Assembly: GCA_963830775.1 (NCBI GenBank)
Contig: CAWHNT010000026.1
Span: forward strand, 1 to 64,000
Source: CAWHNT01 sp963830775
GTDB lineage: Bacteria > Pseudomonadota > Alphaproteobacteria > Geminicoccales > Geminicoccaceae
Length of the DNA: 64,000 nt
Reading direction: 5' to 3'
The notes under the pieces are model-generated. The model saw only the letters and a list, made by a program, of their open reading frames with translations. It was not told the origin of the DNA and made no database searches. The position numbers were made by a program, and so were the translations under genes. Within the stretch, counting starts at the first letter, position 1; each line of letters opens with the position of its first letter. Positions 8,269-17,536 of this stretch are shown here, piece after piece.

Positions 8269-9544
8269 CTACCTGCTGGCAAGGCCGCCCGGGAAGGAGG
8301 TCGGGGCCGCGTCGATGACCCGGACGGTGCCGTTGCGGACCTCGAGGATGTCGAGGCCGTGCTCGGCCAGGCCGTCCGGGCGGAGGCGGAAGAGGCCGGA
8401 GCCGCCGGTGAAGCCCTGCGGGTCGGTGAGCTGCTCGGCGGCGAAGCGGTTGTCGCCCTTGGCGAGCAGGCTGGCCAAGGCCGTGGCATCGTAGGCGAGG
8501 ACGGCCAGCGGGTTCGGCTTGCGCTTGTAGGTGGCCTCGAAGCGCTGGGCGAACTTGTCGAGGGCCGCCTTCGACCAGGTGGCGATCCACGCCCCCTGGG
8601 CCGGCTGCTCGGAGAGCAGGCTGGGGTCCTCCTGCCAGCGCAGGGTGCCCAAGAGGCGGGTGTTGCCGCCGGCGACGTTGAAGGTCGGCAGGGTGGAGAC
8701 AACGCTGCGCAGCCGCGTGCCGCCATCGGCAATCAGCAGCGAGTTCGAAGGGCGGCAGGCTCGAGGTCGGGCGCAGCACCGGCGAGCTGGGAGCACCGGA
8801 CGGGGCCGGCGGGGCGGACGCGGCGACCGGCGGGCGGGGTGCTCCGGCAAGGCGGCGCAGGGCGGCCGCCGGATCGGGCTCGCGGGCGCTGTAGCGCTCC
8901 AGCCCGACCAGGCGCGCACCCGGGAGGCGGGAGACGGCAGCGCGCCAGGCGCCGGAGGTTGCCGTGCCATAGGCATCGTCCGGCACCACGGCGGCGAAGC
9001 GGGTGAGGCCACGGCGGCCGGCATAGTCGACGATCCGGGCCACCTGCTCCTCGGGGCGGAAGCCCAGGACGTAGACGCCGGGTGCCACGATGGTGGCATC
9101 GTTGGAGAAGGAGAGGACGCTGACGCCGCGCGACGAGGCGACGGGCGCCACGGCCGCGGTCGAGCGGCCGAACAGCGGCCCCAGCAGGAGCTGGGCACCT
9201 GCCTCGAGGGCCTCGTTCGCTGCCTTGACGGCGCCTTCCGGGCTGTCGCCGGTATCGCGCGGGACGAGCTGGAGCGTGCTGTCGCCGACATCGAACAGCG
9301 CCATCTCGGCCGCCGCCTGGAAGTCGGCACCGAGCTTCGCCGCCGAGCCCGTCAGCGGCACCAGGAGACCCACGGTGGGTGGACCCTGCGGGACGAGTGC
9401 CGGGGCCGGGGCCGCGGGCGTCGTCGGCAGCTGCGCCCGCCAGGGTGGCGGCTGCCGCTCGGCGCGGCCGCAGCCGGCCAACAGCAGGGCCGTGCCGAGG
9501 GCCACGGGCAGGAGACGGAACAAGGAGCGACGAAGGCCCAACAC
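8269..9544 (-). CDS. LpoA-like penicillin-binding-protein activator lipoprotein (one frameshift)
   Basis: Outer-membrane lipoprotein with a periplasmic-binding fold of the LppC/LpoA class, thought to stimulate peptidoglycan synthases. The lipoprotein signal ends in the lipobox LLAGC. The body contains PTVGLLVPLTGSAAKLG, the LLGPLFGRSTAAVAPVA segment and GLTRFAAVVPDDAYGTA. The C-terminal third (SLLIADGGTRLRSV, GAWIATWSKAALDKFAQRF, LAYDATALASLL) lies in another frame; a one-base change near 8748 joins them. GTG at 9544 with an AGAGG site fits the signal peptide; GTG at 9592 is also in frame. It is divergent from rsmI-yraN, the same arrangement as yraM/yraL-yraN in enterobacteria. Confidence 0.8.
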
Positions 9545-9593
9545 GCTACCTCTCGCTTGCCGGCCTGAGCGGGCTTTGGGATGCTGACGCACG

Positions 9594-10475
9594 ATGAATC
9601 CTGGCGCTGAGGAAGCTAGTCCAACCGCGGGTGGCCGTAAACCGGCGCCGGGCCTCTACGTGGTGGCCACGCCGATCGGCAATCTCGAGGACATCACGGT
9701 GCGGGCGCTTCGGGTCCTGGCCACCGCCGACCTCGTGCTGTGCGAGGACACGCGGGTCACGGGCAAGCTCCTGCACCATCTGGGGACCCGGGCCACAGCA
9801 CTCCTGCCCTACCACGAGCACAACGCCGCCCGGGTGCGGCCGCAGGTCCTCGCACGGCTCGAGGCGGGGGCGGTGGTGGCCCTGGTGAGCGACGCCGGCA
9901 CGCCGCTGGTCTCCGACCCCGGCTACAAGCTCGTGCGCGAGGCGGCGGGACTGGGCATCCCGGTGGTGCCGGTGCCGGGTGCTTCCGCCATGCTCGCGGC
10001 CTTGTGCGCGGCCGGGCTGCCGACCGACCGGTTCCTGTTCCAGGGCTTCCTGCCGGCCAAGCCTGGAGCCAGACGACGGGCCCTGGAGGAGCTGGCGATC
10101 GTGCCGGCGACGCTCGTGCTGTTCGAATTGGCACAGCGGCTCGCGACCATGCTGGCGGAAGCGGCGGAGGTGCTGGGCGGCAGAGACGCGGCCGTCGCGC
10201 GCGAGCTGACCAAGCTGCACGAGGAGGTGCGGCGGGACCGGCTGGACCGGCTGGCCGACCATTACGCGGCGGCGGGTGCGCCCAGGGGCGAGGTCGTGGT
10301 CGTGATCGGCCCGCCGGGGGAGGCGGTCGCACCTAGCGATGAGGTGGTCGAGGCGGCGTTGCGTGAGGCCCTGCAGACGGAGAAGCCCCGCGCGGCAGCG
10401 GCCCGGGTGGCGGCCGCCACCGGCCTGCCGGCGAACGAGCTCTACCGCCGGGTCCTGGCCTTCCGCGGCGAATGA
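9594..10475 (+). CDS. rsmI: 16S rRNA (cytidine-1402 2'-O)-methyltransferase
   Basis: SAM-dependent tetrapyrrole-methylase-fold enzyme that 2'-O-methylates C1402 in the decoding centre of 16S rRNA. Visible signatures: LYVVATPIGNLEDIT (residues about 21-35), VLCEDTR, LPYHEHN, LVSDAGTPLVSDPGY, VPVPGASAMLAAL and ELTKLHEEV. It is 293 residues, full length. ATG at 9594. The yraN start overlaps its stop by 4 bases, so the two are co-translated. Confidence 0.96.
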   Translation: MNPGAEEASPTAGGRKPAPGLYVVATPIGNLEDITVRALRVLATADLVLCEDTRVTGKLLHHLGTRATALLPYHEHNAARVRPQVLARLEAGAVVALVSDAGTPLVSDPGYKLVREAAGLGIPVVPVPGASAMLAALCAAGLPTDRFLFQGFLPAKPGARRRALEELAIVPATLVLFELAQRLATMLAEAAEVLGGRDAAVARELTKLHEEVRRDRLDRLADHYAAAGAPRGEVVVVIGPPGEAVAPSDEVVEAALREALQTEKPRAAAARVAAATGLPANELYRRVLAFRGE

Positions 10476-10825
10476 GCCGGCACCACAGCGAGCGGGCGGG
10501 ACGGCGGGCGGAGAGTGTCGCGGCGCTGCTTCTGCGGCTCAAGGGCTTCAGCATCCTCGCCAGACGGTTCGCCTGCCCGGTGGGCGAGATCGACCTCGTC
10601 GCCCGCCGTGGTGGGCTGCTCGTGTTCGTCGAGGTCAAGCGCCGTGCGGCCAGGAGCGAGGCTCTCGAGGCCCTGGGCCGGCAGCAGCAGGAGCGGATCG
10701 CCCGTGCCGCCCTCCTCTTCGTCCAGCGGCGGCCACAGCTCGCCGGCCTTGCCCAGCGCTTCGACGCCATTGCCGTGAGCCCCTGGCGCTGGCCCGTGCA
10801 CCTGCGCGACGTGTGGCGCTCCTGA
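10472..10825 (+). CDS. yraN: YraN / UPF0102 nuclease-fold protein
   Basis: A 117-residue member of the YraN family, with the endonuclease-like core VGEIDLVARRGG and VFVEVKRR (D..ExK pattern) and the C-terminal FDAIAVSPW. The biochemical function is not established for the family; Holliday-junction resolvase-like folds have been proposed. It starts with ATG overlapping the rsmI stop. Its 3' end faces the mutY 3' end, and no mutY stop is found before the two overlap. Confidence 0.92.
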   Translation: MSRHHSERAGRRAESVAALLLRLKGFSILARRFACPVGEIDLVARRGGLLVFVEVKRRAARSEALEALGRQQQERIARAALLFVQRRPQLAGLAQRFDAIAVSPWRWPVHLRDVWRS

Positions 10826-11910
10826 GCGCCTGACGTCGAAGCCGGCATGGCGCAGCAGGCGGAGCGTCATGGTGGGCAGGGCCAGCGTCCCGAAAGCATC
10901 GGGTGCTACCCACAAGCCGGGCGGCCCGGCTTCCGTCCTGGCGCGAAAGAGCGTGAAGCGCAGCTCGAAGTGGGTGAAGCCGTGGGTCACCAGGCCTGAA
11001 AGCTCCTGCCAGGCAGCCGGTGCCGGAGCCGAGGCCATGCGTTGCCTCGCGGCCGGGCGGCGCATCGAGCCAGCCCGTCGATGGCAGCTCGGCCATCCCG
11101 CCGAGAAGGCCCTCGAGCGGGCGGCGGCGGAAGAGGATGGCACCGTCGGGGCGCTCGAGGAGGAACGAAGCGGCGAACCTGACCGGGCGCTCCTTGCGCG
11201 CGGCCCGCTTCGGGTAGGCTTCAGGTCGTTCCGAGAGCGGCGGCCCGGCACCACGGGCGCCATGGGCAGGCAAGGCAGGCCGGTGCCCGCGGTGTGCAGA
11301 CCAGGGCACCCAGCTCCATCACGGCCTGCGCCAGGTCGGAGGCTCGCTCTGGAGAGGCGAGCCGGGCTGCCGCGGCGTCGAGGATGGAGCGGCCGGAGGG
11401 CAGGGGCGTCTCCAGGGCGAGCAGGCGGCCCAGGACGCGCTCGACATTGGCGTCGACCGGGACAGCTGGCAGGCCGAAGGCGATCGCGGCGAGTGCCGCC
11501 GCTGTGTAGGCACCGATCCCGGGCAGGGCACGCAGGGCGTCGAGGCTGGGCGGCAGCCGGCCGGCATGCTGCTCGACCACGGCCCGGGCGCAGGCGTGGA
11601 GGGCACGGGCGCGGCGATAGTAGCCCAGGCCCTGCCAGGCATGGAGCACGTCATCGAGCGGGGCCGATGCCAAGGCCCGGATGTCGGGGAACCGGGCGAG
11701 GAAGGCGGCGTAGCGCGGGCGCACCGTGGCGACCGTGGTCTGCTGCAGCATCACCTCGCTCACCAGCACGGCATAAGGGTCCGCGCTGGTGCCGGGACGG
11801 GCGCGCCACGGCAGGTCGCGACGGGCGCCGTCGTACCAGGCGAGGAGGGCCCGGCGCAGCAGGGCTGGCGGCAGCGTTGGCGCGGCGGGGCCTGGGGTGA
11901 TAGCGTTCAT
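10826..11910 (-). CDS. mutY: A/G-specific adenine DNA glycosylase (two frameshifts, 3' end unresolved)
   Basis: MutY removes adenine opposite 8-oxoguanine in base-excision repair. The catalytic domain is intact from ATG 11910: LVSEVMLQQTTVATV with the catalytic Glu, the helix-hairpin-helix LRALPGIGAYTAAALAAIAF, the catalytic Asp in VPVDANVERVLGR, and the iron-sulfur motif C-x6-C-x2-C-x5-C (CTPRAPACLACPWRPWC). The C-terminal MutT-like domain continues in other frames after shifts near 11236 (PEAYPKRAARKERPVRF) and 11038 (AAWQELSGLVTHGFTHFEL). After ALPTMTLRLLRHAGFDV no stop occurs in any frame before yraN, so the end coordinate is approximate. It is divergent from dciA by 18 bases. Confidence 0.88.
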
Positions 11911-11928
11911 GCGTCTCCAGCGACCGGC

Positions 11929-12438
11929 ATGGTGACGGAAATGGCAGTCCCCGGCAGGACGCGGCAAGGGCGGACCGCGCACGCGGCCACCGGGCTCACC
12001 CGTGCCCTGGGCATCGTGCTCGACCCCGCGGCACGGCGGCGCGGCTTCACCGCAGCCACCATGCTCGCGGACTGGCGGCTGATCGTGGGGCCGGTGCTGG
12101 CCATGCGCTGCCAGCCGACGGCTCTCGAAGCCCGCGGCGGCGTGCTGCACCTCCAGGCCAGCAGCTCGGCGGCCCTCGAGATCCAGCATGCGGCGACGCA
12201 GCTGATCGAGCGGGTGAACACCTATTTCGGCTTTCGTGCCGTCCGGCGCCTGAAGCTTATCCAGGCACCGCTCGCTCCGCCACTTGCCTTGCCGGCACCG
12301 CCGCGCGAGCGCGCCCTTGCGCCGGAGGAGGCGGCAGAGCTGCAGGTCGCCGTGGCGGATGTGGGCGACGAGCCGCTGCGGGCGGCCCTCCTGGCTCTGG
12401 GGCGAAGCCTTCGCGTCACTCGCAACGATGGCCGATAG
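11929..12438 (+). CDS. DciA-like DUF721 protein
   Basis: DUF721/DciA-type protein; characterised members load the replicative helicase DnaB. The conserved part is RRGFTAATMLADWRLIVGP...MRCQPTAL followed by GVLHLQASSSAALEIQ and QLIERVNTYFGF. The C-terminal half is proline-rich and variable, as usual for the alphaproteobacterial group. ATG at 11929 is used; ATG at 11941 is an alternative, and neither has a strong ribosome site. The neighbourhood mutY - DUF721 - dsbA - smc is common in alphaproteobacteria. It is followed by a hairpin and a terminator at 12454-12531. Confidence 0.85.
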   Translation: MVTEMAVPGRTRQGRTAHAATGLTRALGIVLDPAARRRGFTAATMLADWRLIVGPVLAMRCQPTALEARGGVLHLQASSSAALEIQHAATQLIERVNTYFGFRAVRRLKLIQAPLAPPLALPAPPRERALAPEEAAELQVAVADVGDEPLRAALLALGRSLRVTRNDGR

Positions 12439-12443
12439 GCAAA

Positions 12444-12468
12444 GGAACCATCAGGGAGGCGAGCCGTT
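12444..12468 (+). promoter_or_regulatory. Sigma-EcfG promoter (general stress response)
   Basis: GGAAC at 12444-12448, a 16-base spacer, then CGTT at 12465-12468. This is a full match to the alphaproteobacterial EcfG consensus GGAAC-N16/17-CGTT. Transcription would begin near 12475. It lies six bases after the dciA stop and drives either the short RNA ending at 12531 or, by readthrough, dsbA. Confidence 0.7.
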
Positions 12469-12485
12469 CTAAGGGCTTGCCTCCC
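12454..12485 (+). other. 12-bp hairpin overlapping the EcfG promoter and sRNA 5' end
   Basis: GGGAGGCGAGCC and GGCTTGCCTCCC pair over 12 positions with one G-U, around an 8-base loop. In a read-through transcript from dciA the C-rich strand would be sequestered; in an RNA starting near 12475 it would be free. It is not followed by a T run, so it is not itself a normal terminator. Confidence 0.55.
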
Positions 12486-12531
12486 TAACTCCGACGGTTG
12501 ATGGCCGCTCCTTCGTGGGCGGCCTTTTTTT
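12475..12531 (+). ncRNA. gsrN: Candidate GsrN-type general-stress small RNA
   Basis: A short transcript of about 57 bases is predicted between the EcfG promoter at 12444 and the intrinsic terminator at 12503-12531. Its 5' part is C-rich (CTTGCCTCCCTAACTCC) and not paired by the terminator stem, as expected of an anti-ribosome-site seed. From memory, GsrN of Caulobacter is a sigma-T/EcfG-dependent sRNA with an exposed C-rich loop, and homologues elsewhere in alphaproteobacteria were predicted from position near mutY, an EcfG promoter and a terminator; all three are present. There is no open reading frame. The exact 5' end and homology are inference; primary sequence conservation was not tested. 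Confidence 0.55.
12503..12531 (+). terminator. Intrinsic terminator
   Basis: GGCCGCTCC / GGGCGGCC hairpin (about 8 pairs with one bulge, tight loop containing TTCG) followed by seven T residues at 12525-12531. It ends the dciA transcript and the predicted small RNA. Confidence 0.85.
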
Positions 12532-12698
12532 GCCTCACCTGATATGCAGGGCAACCTAGCACAGAGGCCGTGGAAAGCCACGCCCGAAGCGCGGTTTTCC
12601 GCAGCGGCGCTTGCCGACCCGACGCCAGCCGCTAGAAAGAGGCCGTCGCGCGTGGGGCTGCCGCGCGTGCTTCGTGCAACGCATTGAAGGGGCCTGCC

Positions 12699-13289
12699 AT
12701 GTTCTTCGTCCGCCTCGTAGCCGGGCTGGCACTCCTCATCGCCGCCGTGATGATCGGCCGGGGCGCTCGGGCCGAGGTCGGCGAGGTGTTCCTGGGCGAC
12801 CCGAACGCGCCGGTGACGATCATCGAGTACGCTTCGCTCACCTGTCCGCATTGCGCCGCCTTCCACAAGGAGACGCTGCCCGGGCTGAAGGCGCGCTACA
12901 TCGACACCGGCAAGGTGAAGCTCAGCTTCCGTGACTTTCCGCTGGACGAGAACGCCGTGCGGGCCTCGATGCTGGCCCACTGTGCCGGCCCCGAGCGCTA
13001 CTACCGTTTCCTCGACGTGTTCTTCGCCCAGCAGGCAAGCTGGGCCGGTGCCCGCGATCCTGTGGCCGCCTTGAAGCAGCTGGCGAAGCTGGGCGGCATG
13101 AGCGAGGAGGCCGCAACCACCTGCCTCGCCGACCGGAGCATCGAGGACGCCATCCTCCGGGCCCGGCTCGAGGGCTCGGAGAAGCATGGCGTGCGCTCCA
13201 CACCCTCCTTCATCATCGACGGCAAGCTCTACGCCGGCAATCGCACCGTCGACGAGTTCGCCCAGATCATCGACCCGCTGCTCGACTGA
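12699..13289 (+). CDS. DsbA-family thiol:disulfide oxidoreductase
   Basis: Periplasmic thioredoxin-fold protein. A signal peptide (FFVRLVAGLALLIAAVMIG, cleavage near GARAE) precedes the DsbA domain. The active site is CPHC at about residues 49-52 (SLTCPHCAAFHKE), and the cis-proline loop is RSTPSFIIDG. The inserted helical domain (ARDPVAALKQLAKLGGM) is typical of the DsbA/BdbD-like class found beside smc in alphaproteobacteria. ATG at 12699 follows GAAGGGG; an in-frame TTG at 12684 is less likely. The likely role is disulfide formation or isomerisation; the partner is unknown. The smc gene starts 5 bases after its stop. Confidence 0.9.
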   Translation: MFFVRLVAGLALLIAAVMIGRGARAEVGEVFLGDPNAPVTIIEYASLTCPHCAAFHKETLPGLKARYIDTGKVKLSFRDFPLDENAVRASMLAHCAGPERYYRFLDVFFAQQASWAGARDPVAALKQLAKLGGMSEEAATTCLADRSIEDAILRARLEGSEKHGVRSTPSFIIDGKLYAGNRTVDEFAQIIDPLLD

Positions 13290-13294
13290 CGCCC

Positions 13295-16200
13295 ATGCAA
13301 GTTGCCCCGGCGGAGGCCGGGGAGGGGCCGCCGGCCCCGCGGTCCAGCCCGTTGCAGCTGACGCGACTCCGCGTCAGCGGCTTCAAGTCGTTCTGCGACC
13401 CGGCCGAGCTTGCGATCGAGCCCGGGCTCACCGGCATCGTCGGTCCCAACGGCTGCGGCAAATCCAACATCGTGGAAGCGCTGCGCTGGGCCATGGGCGA
13501 GAGCTCGGCCAAGGGCCTGCGCGGCGAGGAGATGGACGACGTCATCTTCGGCGGGTCGGCGGCCCGCCCCGCCTTCGACGTGGCGGAGGTCCGGCTCAAG
13601 CTCCTGGGCTCGACCATGCCGCACCTCGGCATCGGCGACAGCGGCGAGATCGAGGTGGCCCGCCGCCTGGGGCGTGGCCAGGGCTCGGTCTACCGGATCA
13701 ACGGCCGCGAGGTCCGCGCCCGCGACGTCCAGCTCCTCTTTGCCGATGCCGGGGCCGGGTCGCGCAGCGCTGCCGTGATCGGCCAGGGCCAGATCGGCTT
13801 CATCGTCGAGAGCAAGCCACAGGACCGGCGCCGCCTCCTGGAGGAGGCCGCCGGGATCGGTGGGCTGCATGCCCGCCGCCGCGATGCCGAGGCACGCCTC
13901 GCGGCGACCGAGGCCAACCTGCTCCGGGTGCAGGACCTCCTGCGCGAGCAGGAGGCGAGACTTGCCGAGCTGGAGCGGCAGGACCGGCAGGCCGAGCGCT
14001 ATCGCAAGCTGGCGGCCGAGTTGCGGCAGACCGAGGCCCAGTACCTGCTGGCCAGGGTCCGGGAGGCGGAAGGGGCATGCGCCGCGGCGGCGACGGCGGA
14101 CGAGACGGCCAGGGAAGCTGTCGGTGCCACAGCTGCAGGCCTCGCAAGTATGAGGAGAGCGCGCGAGCAGCTCTCGGGGGACCTGGCGGCCGCGAAGGAC
14201 GAGGCGGCCGGGCTGGCGGCAGCACTCGCCGGCCTGACCGAGCGCCGCGCACAGCTCGCGGCGGCGGCCTCACGCCTGCGCACCCATCGGGCAACGCTGG
14301 AGCGGCAGCAGGGCGAGCTCGTGGCGGATCGGGCGGCGGCGGCCCGCACCGTGGCAGAACTGGAGAATGAGCTCGCCAGGCTGGGTGCCGAGGCGGAGAC
14401 GACGTTACGCGCGTCTCGGGAGCTGGCGCCCCGACTGGCGGCGGTCCTGGAAACCGAAGCTGAAGCCGTGGCCGCCTCGGCAGCGGCGGATCGGGCGCAA
14501 CGCGAGGCGGTCGCCACCGCGGCCCGGACCGAGACGGCGGCCGGCCATGCGCGCGCCGGCCTGGAGCGTGCGCGTGAGCGGCTGGCCACCGTCGATGCGT
14601 TGCTGGGCGGGCTTGAGGCAACCGCAGTCCGGGCCACCTCGCCGGCCGATCTGAGCCAGGTCATGGCGCTCCAGGAGGCGGCGGGTGCGGCCGTGGTGGC
14701 TGCCGAAGGCGAGCTCGCCAGGCGCGAGGGAGAGGCCGAGGCTGCGCGCGAGGCCCTGGCCGGTGCGGTCGAGCGCGCGAGCGCGGCTCGGCAGGCGGCT
14801 GCGGCAGCCGAGGCCGACGTCCGCGAGGCGCAGGCGAGCTCGGCCCGGCTGAACGAGGCCCAGGCGGCGAGTGCCCGCGCGGAAGCCCGCTTGCGGGAGC
14901 GCGCGCGAGCTCTGGGTCAGCGGCAGGCCGGCCATGATGCCGCCGTCGCCGCAATCGACCTTCTGGCGCTGGAAGAAGCTCTCGCCACCTCGGAGCGGAC
15001 TCTGGAGGCGGCGGACGCGGATCTCGACGCGGCGCGGCAGGCCGCAGGTGAGGCCGAAGCCGTGCGCGGGCAGGCAGCCTCCGAGGTCCGCGAGGCCCAG
15101 CGAGGCCTGGACACGCTCCTGGCGGAGCTGCGGATGCTGGAGCGTCTGGCGGCCGAGATCCCGCCGGGGGCGATCCTGCCGCGCCTGCGCATCCCGGAGC
15201 GGCACGCGAGGGCGCTGGCGGCAGCACTCGCCGACGACCTGCTGGCAAGCGAGGATCCTGCCGCACCGCTGCACTGGCGCGAGCTGGGCCCGCCGAGCGA
15301 GCTGCCGAGCCTGCCCGAAGGTGCGACGCCCTTGGGCGACTGCGTGGCCGCGCCCGAGGTGCTGGCACGCTCGCTGAGCCAGGTGGGCGTCGTGCCGGCC
15401 GAGAGCGGGCAGGCGCTCCAGGCCCAGCTCCAGCCGGGGCAACGGCTGGTGAGCCCCGAGGGCGCCTTGTGGCGTTGGGACGGGCTGGTGCGGGGAGCAG
15501 AGGCCGAGGACACGAGTGCCGTCCGACTCCGGCACCGCCTCAGGCTGGAGGCTGCGAGGGAGGAGATCGGCACGCTGGAGGCGACGCTCGCGACGGCCCA
15601 GGAGCGGGAGGGCGGGCTGGTCGAAGCGCTGGCCCAGGCTCGCGAGCGGCTCAAGTCCGTCGAAGCTCGTTGGCGACAGGCTGACACGGCCCAGACCGCG
15701 GCGGCACAGCGTCTGACGCTCGGGCGTGAGCGGGTGGCAGCGCTTCAGGCCGAAGTGCCGCGGCTCGCGGCGGACACCGAATCGTTGCAGCGCGAGCTGG
15801 CGGAGCTGGCGGCGGAACGCCAGGGCCTGCCTGATCCGGGCTTGGCCCAGGAGCATCTTGCAGCTGCGCGGGCACGGCTCGACGAGGCGCGCGCAGACGC
15901 CAGCCTTGCGGAGCAGGCGCGGGTCGATGCAGCGCAGCGCGCGCAGGCGGCGGAAAAGGCACTCGCCGGCGCCCGCACGGCGTTGCCGCGAGCTCGGGCG
16001 GAGCTGGAAGCGGCGCGTGAAGCCGGCCTGCGGCGGCGGGCGGAGATCGAGGCCGCATCCCGTGCCGAGGCGGCGGCGGCGGCAGAGAGGCAGGCGCGGA
16101 TCGCTGGGCTGACATCCGAGCGCGAGGCGCTGCTTGCCAGCCTCGACCTGCTGGTGGTTGAGGATGCAACGGCGTCCGCTTCTGCGGAAAGGGCCCACGC

Positions 16201-17413
16201 TGCGGTAACGGCAGCCGAGGCGGCAAGCGCCCGAGCACTGGCAGCGAGGGATGCGGCCCGGGCGGAGGTCGCGGCCTTGCGCGACGACGAGCGCAGGCTC
16301 GCTGGCCGGCTCACCGAGCTTGCGGGTGTGCGAGCCAGCACCGAGGCACGGCTGGCCGAGATGCGCGACCGTGCCGTCGAGGCCGGCACCCGCCTCCAGC
16401 GGCTGGAGGGTGAGCTTCAGGCACTCGGAACCGCACCGGCCGAGGACGGCGCGGGACTTGCCGGTGAGATTGCGGACCTCGAAACGGATCGGGATGCGTG
16501 CCACGGCCGGGTCCGGGACCTGGAGACAAGGCTGGCGGCGGCCGAAGCGGCGCTTGCCGAAGCCGAGAATGCCGCCGGCACGGCTCGCGAGCAGGCCGCG
16601 CTGGCGCAGGCCGAGCGGGCGCGGGCACAGGCGGCCCTGGAAGCTGCCGAGGCACTGGTGCTGGAGCGGCTGCAGCGGCCGGCAGGGCTGCTGCTGGACG
16701 ATGCCGAGACCGCGGCTGCCGTCTCCTCCGCCAACCTGCCAACGCTGGAGGAGAAGCAGGCCCGCCTACGCACCGCCCGGGACCGGATCGGCCCGGTGAA
16801 CCTGCGCGCCGGCGTCGAGGCACAGGAGGTGCGCGACGCACTGGCAAGGTCGCGGGCCGAGGAGGAGGAGCTGACGGCGGCCATCGCCCGGCTGAAGCAG
16901 GCGACGGCACGGCTGAACCGCGAGGGCCGGGAGCGGCTGCAGCAGGTGTTCACGACGGTGGACGGCCATTTCCGCGAGCTGTTCGTGCGGCTCTTCGGCG
17001 GCGGCCGGGCCCAGCTCAGGCTGATCGGCGACGACGACCCGCTGGCGGCCGGGCTGGAATTGGAGGCGAGCCCACCCGGCAAGAAGCTCGCCAGCATCAG
17101 CCTGCTCTCAGGGGGCGAGAAGACCCTGACCGCGCTGGCGCTGGTGTTCGCCTTCTTCCTCGCCCATCCGGCCCCGCTATGCGTCCTGGACGAGGTCGAC
17201 GCGCCTCTGGACGACGCGAACGTCGACCGCTTCGTCAGCCTGATGCAGGCGATAGCAGCCGAGACCGGGACGCGCTTCCTGACCGTGACCCATCATCCGC
17301 TCACCATGGCCCGGATGGACCGGCTCTACGGGGTCACGATGTCCGAGCGCGGGATCTCGCGTCTCGTATCGGTTGCCCTCGAGGATGCGGTTGCCATGCG
17401 CGCTACGGCATGA
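13295..17413 (+). CDS. smc: Chromosome segregation protein SMC
   Basis: Condensin ATPase that organises and segregates the chromosome with ScpA/ScpB. The frame is uninterrupted over 1372 residues. Walker A GPNGCGKSN is at residues 50-58, followed by ALRWAMGESSAKGLRG and an NGREVRARDVQLLF block. Long Ala/Glu/Arg-rich coiled coils flank a hinge near residues 625-720. The C-terminal head carries the signature SLLSGGEKTLTALAL near 1268 and Walker B CVLDEVDAPLDD near 1296. It is longer than typical SMC (about 1150-1200) because of extended coiled coils and an approximately 20-residue N-terminal extension. It begins 5 bases after dsbA. Confidence 0.96.
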   Translation: MQVAPAEAGEGPPAPRSSPLQLTRLRVSGFKSFCDPAELAIEPGLTGIVGPNGCGKSNIVEALRWAMGESSAKGLRGEEMDDVIFGGSAARPAFDVAEVRLKLLGSTMPHLGIGDSGEIEVARRLGRGQGSVYRINGREVRARDVQLLFADAGAGSRSAAVIGQGQIGFIVESKPQDRRRLLEEAAGIGGLHARRRDAEARLAATEANLLRVQDLLREQEARLAELERQDRQAERYRKLAAELRQTEAQYLLARVREAEGACAAAATADETAREAVGATAAGLASMRRAREQLSGDLAAAKDEAAGLAAALAGLTERRAQLAAAASRLRTHRATLERQQGELVADRAAAARTVAELENELARLGAEAETTLRASRELAPRLAAVLETEAEAVAASAAADRAQREAVATAARTETAAGHARAGLERARERLATVDALLGGLEATAVRATSPADLSQVMALQEAAGAAVVAAEGELARREGEAEAAREALAGAVERASAARQAAAAAEADVREAQASSARLNEAQAASARAEARLRERARALGQRQAGHDAAVAAIDLLALEEALATSERTLEAADADLDAARQAAGEAEAVRGQAASEVREAQRGLDTLLAELRMLERLAAEIPPGAILPRLRIPERHARALAAALADDLLASEDPAAPLHWRELGPPSELPSLPEGATPLGDCVAAPEVLARSLSQVGVVPAESGQALQAQLQPGQRLVSPEGALWRWDGLVRGAEAEDTSAVRLRHRLRLEAAREEIGTLEATLATAQEREGGLVEALAQARERLKSVEARWRQADTAQTAAAQRLTLGRERVAALQAEVPRLAADTESLQRELAELAAERQGLPDPGLAQEHLAAARARLDEARADASLAEQARVDAAQRAQAAEKALAGARTALPRARAELEAAREAGLRRRAEIEAASRAEAAAAAERQARIAGLTSEREALLASLDLLVVEDATASASAERAHAAVTAAEAASARALAARDAARAEVAALRDDERRLAGRLTELAGVRASTEARLAEMRDRAVEAGTRLQRLEGELQALGTAPAEDGAGLAGEIADLETDRDACHGRVRDLETRLAAAEAALAEAENAAGTAREQAALAQAERARAQAALEAAEALVLERLQRPAGLLLDDAETAAAVSSANLPTLEEKQARLRTARDRIGPVNLRAGVEAQEVRDALARSRAEEEELTAAIARLKQATARLNREGRERLQQVFTTVDGHFRELFVRLFGGGRAQLRLIGDDDPLAAGLELEASPPGKKLASISLLSGGEKTLTALALVFAFFLAHPAPLCVLDEVDAPLDDANVDRFVSLMQAIAAETGTRFLTVTHHPLTMARMDRLYGVTMSERGISRLVSVALEDAVAMRATA

Positions 17414-17447
17414 TGACGCAAAGGGTTGGCGTTCACGCCTGCCTCGC

Positions 17448-17476
17448 TTGACGCTCGGGGATGCCATTTCTAGGTT
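17448..17476 (+). promoter_or_regulatory. Sigma-70-type promoter of the F0 operon
   Basis: TTGACG, a 17-base spacer, then TAGGTT, located 61-89 bases before the atpI start and after the smc stop. It is a good vegetative promoter match for the high-GC context. Confidence 0.55.
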
Positions 17477-17536
17477 GCGCCCGCCCCTGCCGGGGCTCCG
17501 GATGCGGGGTCGCGGCAAATGGGGTGTTGAGAGCGG

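Noticed and set aside
14405..16504. 699-codon minus-strand frame inside smc
   Set aside because: Antisense shadow of the Ala/Glu-rich coiled coil of smc, which is intact and convincing.
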